A stretch of DNA of 8,188 nt from Leptospiraceae bacterium UBA2033 (GTDB lineage: Bacteria > Spirochaetota > Leptospiria > Leptospirales > Leptospiraceae): contig DDBL01000166.1 in NCBI GenBank assembly GCA_002333425.1, positions 14,543 to 22,730 of the forward strand. The letters run 5' to 3'. The notes beneath the pieces were generated by a model that was not told the origin of the DNA, made no database searches, and saw nothing but the letters and a program-made list of their open reading frames with translations. The position numbers were made by a program, and so were the translations under genes. Positions 1 to 5,505 of this stretch are shown here, piece after piece; position 1 is the first letter of the stretch; each line of letters starts with the position of its first letter.

Positions 1-480
1 TTAGCCTTTATTTTAATCTCGCAAGTCACTTACGAAGAAAGAGAGTCAGGTGCTTATCGCATAACGCATTTGTATGTTCCTTCGCATTTGGAATTTCTCG
101 CAAAGTCATTCGTATTATTCTTTCTTTTATTTATAGTTGAAATATTTCTACTCCTACTATTGTTTTTATTTTTTGCGAATTTTCATTTAGAGCCAAGTAA
201 ATTACTCGGACAATTTTTGTATTTTATACCCGGAACCCTTTCCCTTTCGTTTTTGGGAGTGAGCCTTTCCCAACTCAGTTTTGCCACTCGTTTAAAAGAA
301 GTAGTCCTTCCCATTTTACTCATCCCACTCTCTATTCCTGTTTTAATTGCTGGAATGGAAGCGGAAAGAAAATACTTTGCTTACGACAAGATTGATACTG
401 CGTCTCTCGTTGTGCTTTTTTCCTTTTCTGTTTTATACCTCTCCCTAGGATTGTTATTACGGGAGATGGGAGATGAGTAA
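1..480 (+). CDS. ccmB: Haem exporter membrane subunit CcmB (C-terminal part, 5' truncated by window edge)
   Basis: This reading frame is open from base 1 to the TAA at 478-480, giving 159 residues of the C-terminal part of CcmB, the membrane subunit of the CcmAB ABC transporter in system I cytochrome c maturation. CcmAB powers release of haem-loaded CcmE from CcmC. What is visible: an EERESGAYR segment followed by about four hydrophobic helices, and a stretch near residues 83-115 (LSFLGVSLSQLSFATRLKE, then ILLIPLSIPVLIAG) that matches the conserved LGxxG...LK...LPLxIPxLI region of CcmB. TTG at 70 is an internal codon, not the start, because the frame continues upstream without a stop. Its stop overlaps an ATG at 473 (see the bridging frame). 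ccmC follows, as in other ccm operons, but is separated from it by a repeat element. Confidence 0.85.
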   Translation, partial: LAFILISQVTYEERESGAYRITHLYVPSHLEFLAKSFVLFFLLFIVEIFLLLLLFLFFANFHLEPSKLLGQFLYFIPGTLSLSFLGVSLSQLSFATRLKEVVLPILLIPLSIPVLIAGMEAERKYFAYDKIDTASLVVLFSFSVLYLSLGLLLREMGDE

Positions 481-494
481 GAAGAGGTCAAGAA

Positions 495-627
495 TTGCCA
501 CAGAGACACAGAGACACAGAGAGTTTTGTGGGTTTATTCTTAACGTATTGAAAAGATTTTTGGTAAATAAGGTATTCAAAAATTTTAATAGAATTATGCC
601 CTATGTGACTCTGTGCCTCCGTGGCAA
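495..627. repeat. MITE-like inverted-repeat element, copy 1 (between ccmB and ccmC)
   Basis: The left arm at 495-521 begins TTGCCACAGAGACACAGAG. The right arm at 601-627 is its reverse complement with 4 mismatches in 27 positions, and ends GTGGCAA. The arms carry an 8-base period (ACACAGAG). The roughly 80-bp interior is AT-rich and shares no obvious sequence with the interior of copy 2. There is no transposase frame, so this is a non-autonomous, MITE- or REP-like element, or a long RNA hairpin. It sits between genes usually adjacent in ccm operons and ends 24 bp before the ccmC start codon. No clear target duplication is visible. Confidence 0.75.
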
Positions 628-640
628 ATATATTTCCACA

Positions 641-646
641 AAGAGG
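641..646 (+). promoter_or_regulatory. Ribosome-binding site of ccmC
   Basis: AAGAGG lies 5 bases upstream of the ATG at 652. This supports 652 over the longer in-frame GTG at 613, whose 13 extra residues are read from the right arm of the repeat element. Confidence 0.65.
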
Positions 647-651
647 TTTTT

Positions 652-1353
652 ATGAACGATAGGATAATCAATATTTACCACCCAATTTTGGATATAGCAC
701 TTTTTGTTTTACTCTTAGTTCTATTTCCTGTGGCTGTGTTTTTGGCTCAAAACTATCCAAATGTGATTTTGGAGCAGGGATTGTCGCATCGTATTTTTTA
801 TTTCCATGTGTCGGTTGCTTGGGTTGCTCTTTATGCACCTGCGTTTGCTTCGATCTTCGGAATTGTCTATATCATCAAGCGTGATCCAACTTGGGATACG
901 CTTTCTTACAGTATGAGTAAACTCGCTATTATCTTCTCTATCCTTGTTTTATTTTCAGGTCCGATTTGGGCTTATAGTGCTTGGGGTACAGCTTGGGACT
1001 GGTCTGATGCTAGACTCCAATCTTTTTTTATTTTGGTTGTGAGTTTACTTTCGTATTTTATTTTTAGAAGTTTGATTACTGATTTAAACAAAAAAGCTTT
1101 GTATTCTTCTTTTTTAAGCGTCTTATGCGCATTAAACGCAGTTCTTACTTGGGGAGCAATTCGCTGGGTTGAAAATCCGGGTAATCACCCTGGTTCAGTT
1201 CTTGGAAAAGGCGGAATGGATAAGGATATGAAAGAAACGTTTTGGATCAATGTTTTAGCATACCATATTCTATTCTTGGTATTGTTTTTAGTCATTTACC
1301 GAAAAGATAAATTGGATGCAAAGTTAGTGCAAATCCGTGAGGAAATGGAGTAA
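652..1353 (+). CDS. ccmC: Cytochrome c maturation haem-handling protein CcmC
   Basis: The product is 233 residues, close to the usual CcmC length, with six predicted membrane helices (about 14-33, 50-72, 90-108, 122-140, 151-170 and 197-216). CcmC binds haem on the outer face of the inner membrane through a tryptophan-rich WWD loop and loads it onto CcmE. Family features seen here are FYFHVSVAW with His52 and NPGNHPG with His179, at the positions of the two conserved haem-ligand histidines. The tryptophan-rich loop runs from W111 to L122 (WGTAWDWSDARL). Compared with the usual WGTWWxWDxRL form, one Trp is Ala and one residue is inserted. The start at 652 is chosen for its ribosome-binding site and because upstream codons are repeat-derived. 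It lies downstream of ccmB; the next ccm genes are absent, and the cluster switches to purine genes. CcsA/CcmF share the WWD fold, but the length favours CcmC. Confidence 0.85.
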   Translation: MNDRIINIYHPILDIALFVLLLVLFPVAVFLAQNYPNVILEQGLSHRIFYFHVSVAWVALYAPAFASIFGIVYIIKRDPTWDTLSYSMSKLAIIFSILVLFSGPIWAYSAWGTAWDWSDARLQSFFILVVSLLSYFIFRSLITDLNKKALYSSFLSVLCALNAVLTWGAIRWVENPGNHPGSVLGKGGMDKDMKETFWINVLAYHILFLVLFLVIYRKDKLDAKLVQIREEME

Positions 1354-1358
1354 TGTTT

Positions 1359-1505
1359 TTTGCCACAGAGGCACAAAGGCACAGAGAGGGATGGGATTGA
1401 GGAGAATATTAAAATGATATGCAATGAATTATTCAAATTGTTCTTCCTCTATCACGATCAACATAAAAACTCTGTGTCTCTGTGTCTCTGTGTCTCTGTG
1501 GCAAA
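1359..1505. repeat. MITE-like inverted-repeat element, copy 2 (between ccmC and purC)
   Basis: The left arm at 1359-1388 begins TTTGCCACAGAGGCACA. The right arm at 1470-1505 is three perfect CTCTGTGT octamers plus CTCTGTGG, ending CAAA. The outer 12 bases (TTTGCCACAGAG and CTCTGTGGCAAA) are perfectly complementary. The roughly 80-bp interior differs from copy 1. The element fills nearly all the space between the ccmC stop and purC, and ends 17 bp before the purC ATG. In the transcript it would fold into a long hairpin just upstream of the purC ribosome-binding site. No transposase is encoded. Confidence 0.78.
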
Positions 1506-1512
1506 TCTTCAA

Positions 1513-1518
1513 AAGGAG
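1513..1518 (+). promoter_or_regulatory. Ribosome-binding site of purC
   Basis: AAGGAG is 4 bases upstream of the ATG at 1523. It marks that ATG as the real start rather than the in-frame ATG at 1424, whose extra 33 residues are translated repeat element. Confidence 0.75.
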
Positions 1519-1522
1519 CGAA

Positions 1523-2374
1523 ATGAAAGTAGCGTATAAGGGAAAAGTTCGGGATGTTTATGATCTAGGGGAATACTTGATATTATCCTCAACAGATCGT
1601 ATATCGGCTTTTGATTTTGTTTTTAATGAACCAGTGCCATATAAGGGAAAAATATTAAATACGATTTCCAATCTTTGGTTTGATTTTTTTAAAGAAATTC
1701 CAAATCATATTATAGAAAAGGATTACACTAAGTTTCCAGGGGAATATAACTCTCGTGAGGAATTAGAAGAAAGATCTGTGCTCGTAAAAAAATGCAAACG
1801 AATTGACTATGAATGTGTCGTGCGTGGGTATCTTTCTGGCTCTGCGTACAAAGAATTTAAAACCACTGGTCGTATTGCTGGCGTAGAAGTGGGAAGAAAA
1901 TACTCTGAATCAGAAAAACTTTCCGAACCACTTTTTACACCTGCTGTAAAAAATGATTCTGGTCATGATGAAAATATCAGCGAGGAAGAATTAAAAAATC
2001 GAATTGGGCTGAAATTATTTGACCAATTAAAAACTTACTCACTTGAAATTTACACGAAAGCCCGCGACAAAGTAAAAAAACAAGGTCTTATATTGTGTGA
2101 CACTAAATTTGAGTTTGGATTTGATAATGGGAAAGTGATTTTAATTGATGAATTATTAACACCTGATTCCTCTCGGTATTGGGATATCAATACTTATTCG
2201 ATTGGGACTTCTCCTCCAAGTTATGACAAACAAATCTTACGGAACTACTTGGAAAAAATTGAATGGAACAAAACCCCCCCAGTTCCTAAATTGCCAGATA
2301 GTATCATACAAGAACTTTTAACAAAATACAAAGAATTACAGGAAAAAATTACAACATGTTTATTGGAAAAGTAA
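1523..2374 (+). CDS. purC: Phosphoribosylaminoimidazole-succinocarboxamide synthase (SAICAR synthetase)
   Basis: PurC is a cytosolic enzyme of de novo purine synthesis. It joins CAIR and aspartate with ATP to make SAICAR. The 283-residue product is nearer the longer, yeast-like form than the roughly 240-residue E. coli form. Visible family motifs are GKVRDVYD (7-14, nucleotide-binding loop), STDRISAFD (23-31), ECVVRGYLSGSA (97-108), SGHDENIS (146-153), LILCDTKFEFG (189-199) and DELLTPDSSRYW (209-220); the last two are the classical SAICAR synthetase signatures. The start at 1523 begins directly at MKVAYKGKVRD, as expected. The gene overlaps purS by 19 bases, indicating one transcript. A run of seven C at 2274-2280 encodes a Thr-Pro-Pro stretch with the frame intact. 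No purine riboswitch is evident upstream, where repeat copy 2 sits. Confidence 0.95.
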   Translation: MKVAYKGKVRDVYDLGEYLILSSTDRISAFDFVFNEPVPYKGKILNTISNLWFDFFKEIPNHIIEKDYTKFPGEYNSREELEERSVLVKKCKRIDYECVVRGYLSGSAYKEFKTTGRIAGVEVGRKYSESEKLSEPLFTPAVKNDSGHDENISEEELKNRIGLKLFDQLKTYSLEIYTKARDKVKKQGLILCDTKFEFGFDNGKVILIDELLTPDSSRYWDINTYSIGTSPPSYDKQILRNYLEKIEWNKTPPVPKLPDSIIQELLTKYKELQEKITTCLLEK

Positions 2375-2604
2375 ATATCACATTAAAAGAATCCGTCCTC
2401 GATCCACAAGGAACAACAGTTAAAAAAGTATTACACGACATGGGCGAAGAAATGGTCACAGACTTACGAGTTGGAAAATACATCGAACTCAAACTAAATT
2501 CCAAAGATTTAAAAACTGCAAAAGAAGACGCAGATAGACTTTGCAAAAAACTCCTTGTCAATGGGGTTATTGAAACGTATTCGCTCGAGGTTAGCCCTGT
2601 ATGA
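2356..2604 (+). CDS. purS: Phosphoribosylformylglycinamidine synthase subunit PurS
   Basis: This 82-residue protein has the usual PurS length. PurS is the small structural subunit of the three-part FGAM synthase (PurS, PurQ and small-type PurL). It bridges the glutaminase and synthetase subunits so that ammonia can be channelled. The N-terminus VNITLKESVLDPQGTTV, followed by LRVGKYIELKL, is characteristic of the family. The start lies inside the end of purC (19-base overlap) with only a weak AGGA 12 bases upstream, so it may depend on translational coupling. The stop overlaps the purQ start as ATGA. The presence of PurS predicts a separate small-type PurL, which is not in this window. Confidence 0.93.
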   Translation: MFIGKVNITLKESVLDPQGTTVKKVLHDMGEEMVTDLRVGKYIELKLNSKDLKTAKEDADRLCKKLLVNGVIETYSLEVSPV

Positions 2605-3260
2605 AAACAGCCGTTATCCGCTTCCCCGGCTCTAATTGTGATAGAGATATCGCTGATATTCTTTCCAAATATTATAACCACAAAGTATCTTATATCTGGC
2701 ACAAAGATAGTTTTGAGAAGGATTATGATCTAGTTGTTATCCCAGGTGGATTTTCCTACGGTGATTATTTACGATGTGGCGCATTAGCAAGATTTTCCCC
2801 TGCGATGCTTTCTTTAAAAAATCATATTGATTCAGGAAGACTCGTGTTTGGAATTTGTAATGGATTTCAGATTTTAGTTGAATCGGGACTTTTACCTGGA
2901 GCGTTAACTCGTAATAAGACGCTAAAACATATTTGTAAAAATGTAAATTTAAAAATCGGATCTAAAGGCAATGCACTTACTAAAAAAATTTCCGAGGACA
3001 AAATATTAGATATCCCCATCTCTCACGGAGAAGGTTCTTTTTTTGCAGAAGCGGATACTCTAAAAATGCTCTCTGATGAAAATAGAATCTTATTTCGCTA
3101 CCACGGTGAAAATCCAAATGGCTCAGTAGATGACATAGCTGGAATCACTTCTAAAGATTTTAAAATTGCAGGTCTAATGCCGCACCCGGAAAGAGCAGTA
3201 GAAGAAATTTCTGGAAGCACAGATGGTAGGATTATTTTCGATTCTTTTTTTCAGTTATGA
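2601..3260 (+). CDS. purQ: Phosphoribosylformylglycinamidine synthase glutaminase subunit PurQ
   Basis: The 219-residue product is a class I glutamine amidotransferase of normal PurQ length. It hydrolyses glutamine to supply ammonia to PurL, for conversion of FGAR to FGAM. The N-terminus shows VIRFPGSNCDRD (5-16), typical of PurQ, then IPGGFSYGDYLRCGA (47-61). The nucleophile elbow GICNGFQ has Cys86 as the catalytic residue. The C-terminal MPHPERA contains His195 and Glu197, completing the triad. The start overlaps the purS stop by four bases (ATGA), with GAGG at 2587-2590 as the likely ribosome-binding site. No purL follows; the next gene is glgC after a 101-bp gap. Confidence 0.95.
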   Translation: MKTAVIRFPGSNCDRDIADILSKYYNHKVSYIWHKDSFEKDYDLVVIPGGFSYGDYLRCGALARFSPAMLSLKNHIDSGRLVFGICNGFQILVESGLLPGALTRNKTLKHICKNVNLKIGSKGNALTKKISEDKILDIPISHGEGSFFAEADTLKMLSDENRILFRYHGENPNGSVDDIAGITSKDFKIAGLMPHPERAVEEISGSTDGRIIFDSFFQL

Positions 3261-3361
3261 TTAATATCATTAGAAATAAGCCTTAGAAAAATCTTTTTTT
3301 ATTGCCTTTTTCCTCGGGAAAATAGACGAAAATATAACAAGAGGGAAAGGTTTAATTTTTA

Positions 3362-4618
3362 ATGCAAATCACATCAAAGATACAAAAAAAAGTCATCGTA
3401 TTAATTTTAGGAGGCGGTAAAGGAACAAGGTTACTTCCGTTAACGGAAAAGCGTTCTAAGCCTGCGGTAAGTTTTGGTGGTAAATATAGACTTGTTGATA
3501 TTCCTATTTCCAATGCTTTAAATAGTGGATTTGAGCAGATTTTTGTTTTAACACAGTTTAATTCCTATTCGCTTAATAGGCATATTTCTAGAACTTATAA
3601 TTTTCAATCTATTCATAAACAAGGATTTGTCGAAATCATTGCAGCCGAGCAAACGGTTTCTTCTGTTAGATGGTTTGAAGGTACTGCTGATGCGGTTCGT
3701 AAAGTTTTGCCTCACATGGAAGACTATAAATCGGATTACATCATCATACTTTCTGGTGATCAACTTTACAATATGGATTTGAATCAGTTTTTGATTACAC
3801 ATCTTTCCGATCCAAGTAATCAAATGACGATAGCCGCTACACCTGTGGCAGAGGATATTGTGTCTGGTCTCGGGATTCTCAGAAAAGACGAAGAGAATTG
3901 GACAACAGGATTTTATGAAAAACCGCAGGATGTTTCGGAGGTTGAGTCTTTTCGTTTGCCTAATGGAACTTTTTTAGCTTCTATGGGTATATACTTGTTT
4001 AACACAAGCACTTTGAAAGAACTTTTGGCTGATACAAGTCTTACTGATTTCGGTAAAGAAATTATTCCAGGAGCACTTAAAACACATAAAGTAAAAACAT
4101 TTGTCTATGATGGTTACTGGGAAGACATTGGAACTATCCGTGCCTTCTATGAGGCTAACTTGATGTTAACCGATGATTTTCCAAAATTCAATTTGTATTT
4201 AGAAAATACTCCTTTTTATACTAGAGCTAGATCATTACCACCTACAAAGATAAATAAGGCTAATCTGCATAAAGCGCTTCTTTCAGAAGGATGTATCATC
4301 AATGAATCCTCCATCATTAGATCAGTAGTCGGTGTAAGGCAAGTCGTTGATGTTGGCTCTCATATTGAAAACTCAGTAATCATGGGAGCTGACTCCTACG
4401 GAACTTTTGATAAAAAGGGTCTTGGAATTCCTGTTGGAATTGGGAAAAATTGTGAAATTCGAAATACGATCATTGATAAAGATTGTTTTATCGGAAACAA
4501 TGTAAAACTCATCAATAAGGAAAATCTAGAGAGTTATGAAGATGAATATGTAAGAATTGTGGATGGAATTATCATAGTTCCTAGACGAAATGCGATTCCT
4601 AACGGATATGAAATTTAG
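3362..4618 (+). CDS. glgC: Glucose-1-phosphate adenylyltransferase (ADP-glucose pyrophosphorylase), cyanobacterial/plant-like
   Basis: GlgC makes ADP-glucose from ATP and glucose-1-phosphate, the committed step of bacterial glycogen synthesis. In this 418-residue protein, the N-terminal nucleotidyltransferase domain carries GGGKGTRLLPLTEKRSKPAV (17-36), GGKYRLVDIPISNALNSG (39-56), WFEGTADAVR (104-113), SGDQLYNMD (131-139, catalytic Asp133) and FYEKP (184-188, sugar-phosphate Lys187). YWEDIGTIRAFYEANL (252-267) follows. From about 295 on is the left-handed beta-helix. Its wording, such as RSLPPTKI, GIPVGIGKNCEIRNTIIDK and VKLINKENL, is closer to cyanobacterial and plant enzymes than to E. coli GlgC. 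Lys373 falls where a 3-phosphoglycerate-contacting Lys is known in those enzymes, while the second such Lys near the C-terminus is Arg (408). The start has GGGAAAGG about 11 bases upstream, slightly far. The same protein could be named for a broader sugar nucleotidyltransferase family, but the motifs are specific. Confidence 0.93.
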   Translation: MQITSKIQKKVIVLILGGGKGTRLLPLTEKRSKPAVSFGGKYRLVDIPISNALNSGFEQIFVLTQFNSYSLNRHISRTYNFQSIHKQGFVEIIAAEQTVSSVRWFEGTADAVRKVLPHMEDYKSDYIIILSGDQLYNMDLNQFLITHLSDPSNQMTIAATPVAEDIVSGLGILRKDEENWTTGFYEKPQDVSEVESFRLPNGTFLASMGIYLFNTSTLKELLADTSLTDFGKEIIPGALKTHKVKTFVYDGYWEDIGTIRAFYEANLMLTDDFPKFNLYLENTPFYTRARSLPPTKINKANLHKALLSEGCIINESSIIRSVVGVRQVVDVGSHIENSVIMGADSYGTFDKKGLGIPVGIGKNCEIRNTIIDKDCFIGNNVKLINKENLESYEDEYVRIVDGIIIVPRRNAIPNGYEI

Positions 4619-4641
4619 ATACAATATTTAACTGGAAAAAA

Positions 4642-4673
4642 ATAGGCTATGCTGTAATCTACGCCTAGCCTAT
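4642..4673 (+). promoter_or_regulatory. Hairpin occluding the start codon of the downstream membrane protein gene
   Basis: ATAGGCTA at 4642-4649 is perfectly complementary to TAGCCTAT at 4666-4673, with a 16-base loop. The stem includes the first two bases of the ATG at 4672. GCCTA at 4663-4667 offers a competing partner for TAGGC at 4643-4647, so two alternative stems are possible. No Shine-Dalgarno sequence precedes the ATG. The hairpin could control initiation or be a weak terminator for glgC, since a T-run occurs about 16 bases further on. Its function is an inference. Confidence 0.45.
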
Positions 4674-5466
4674 GAAATCTTCTTTACGTATTTTTTTTGA
4701 AAAACTCCATCCGTGGGGACCTTATATTCCTATTTCCAAAAAGGAGTATTTTCTCCACATCATTCTATTTCTCGATTTAGTTTTCTTTTTATTCCTAAAT
4801 TCCTATGAGGCTTTTTTACCTAAAGTGTATTCAGGTGCATCTTTTCTTTTCGATATGTTTGTGGTGACTCTTTGGGGTGTTCAGGTAATTTTTAAAATTG
4901 GTCGGTCGCAAAATAAAGTAGACTATGTAACGACTAATTGGTATTTGCTTCCAGGATTAGTTCCTTTTCCTATATTTCGTTTTTTTTTGGTTTTTGCAAC
5001 CTTAAAGCTCATTATCATTACATATAAATTTATTCAACGTGGCGAAAAAGATACCAAACAATTTATTTCTCGCGAACTCAATTTTAGATTCATTGATCTA
5101 TTTGTCGATGCAATTTCCGATGCAATTTTTCTTCGCTCTCTTGAAAGAGTAGAGGAAGTAGTTGAGAAAATGGACTTTCAAGATCTCACAAAAGACATTC
5201 TCGCCAAGAACAAACAAGATCTAGGAAAGGCAGTAAAAGAATCCTTAGAATCCAAAAACTTTGTAAAAAGAATCAACGCTCTTCCTTTTATGACGGAGGT
5301 TACGAACAAAGTAAGTGATGAAATTACCGAAGTTCTTTTGGAAACACTTAGTACAGAGGTAGTAGGGAATATGCTAAAAGAGGTTAATCTCCGTTTGCTC
5401 CATGTAATGGACGATCGTGTTCGAAAACTTAGTCTAGATAGAATCACGGAAGAGGAAAAAGAGTAA
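4672..5466 (+). CDS. Membrane protein of unknown function, N-terminal helices resembling an ion-channel voltage-sensor-like scaffold
   Basis: I do not recognise this 264-residue protein with certainty. Hydrophobic segments lie at about 27-45, 56-76 and 90-120; the last is long enough for two passes. The pattern FDMFVVTLWGVQVIFKI, then a basic loop, then VDYVTTNWYLLPGLVPFP resembles S2 and S3 of bacterial voltage-gated-type ion transporters (the NW...LLP pattern). The following RFFLVFATLKLIIITYKF would sit at S4, but with few positive charges. There is no pore helix or selectivity filter. Residues 130-264 are hydrophilic, charged and probably helical, likely a cytoplasmic assembly domain. The start is fixed by an in-frame TAG at 4666-4668 just upstream, and no other Met occurs before residue 62. 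The ATG lacks a ribosome-binding site and lies in a hairpin. The gene follows glgC by 53 bp and may be cotranscribed. It converges with the lipoprotein gene 39 bp downstream. Confidence 0.75.
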   Translation: MKSSLRIFFEKLHPWGPYIPISKKEYFLHIILFLDLVFFLFLNSYEAFLPKVYSGASFLFDMFVVTLWGVQVIFKIGRSQNKVDYVTTNWYLLPGLVPFPIFRFFLVFATLKLIIITYKFIQRGEKDTKQFISRELNFRFIDLFVDAISDAIFLRSLERVEEVVEKMDFQDLTKDILAKNKQDLGKAVKESLESKNFVKRINALPFMTEVTNKVSDEITEVLLETLSTEVVGNMLKEVNLRLLHVMDDRVRKLSLDRITEEEKE

Positions 5467-5505
5467 TTTTGAATTTTGAATTTTCAATGAAAGATTGTTT
5501 AGTCT

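Larger units (their letters stand above)
473..655 (+). other. Small open frame bridging ccmB and ccmC, made mostly of repeat element
   Basis: A 60-codon frame starts at an ATG that overlaps the end of ccmB by 8 bases. It has a good ribosome-binding site inside ccmB (GGGAG at 461-465, 7-nt spacing). It ends in a TGA at 653-655 that overlaps the ccmC ATG as ATGA. Most of it is translated repeat element; the arm reads ATETQRHRE, a peptide typical of translated intergenic repeats. I do not think it encodes a functional protein. Its exact overlaps with both neighbours could still allow ribosomes to pass from ccmB to ccmC, restoring coupling broken by the insertion. This is an inference, and the geometry may be chance. 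Confidence 0.3.

Noticed and set aside
495..1505. CRISPR array suggested by recurring CACAGAG units
   Set aside because: The units are contiguous octamers arranged as inverted arms with no regular unique spacers, and no cas gene is present.
1354..1522. Purine riboswitch or PurR-like operator before purC
   Set aside because: The space is almost entirely occupied by the repeat element, and no conserved riboswitch core is recognisable.
2349..2702. Minus-strand open frame of 117 codons across purS and purQ
   Set aside because: It is antisense to two clear purine genes, with no recognisable motifs or ribosome-binding context.
3261..3322. Intrinsic terminator after purQ
   Set aside because: Only a 6-bp AT-rich stem (TTTTCC/GGAAAA, 3308-3322) and T-runs are present. 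No GC-rich stem precedes the T-run, so I do not call it.
3302..3345. Sigma70-type promoter before glgC (TTTCCT at 3309, TATAAC at 3333)
   Set aside because: The -35 match is weak, and the implied start would fall inside the ribosome-binding region, leaving almost no leader.
5178..5447. Minus-strand open frame inside the membrane protein gene
   Set aside because: Its Ser/Arg-rich low-complexity translation is typical of the complement of a helical charged domain, and it has no independent support.
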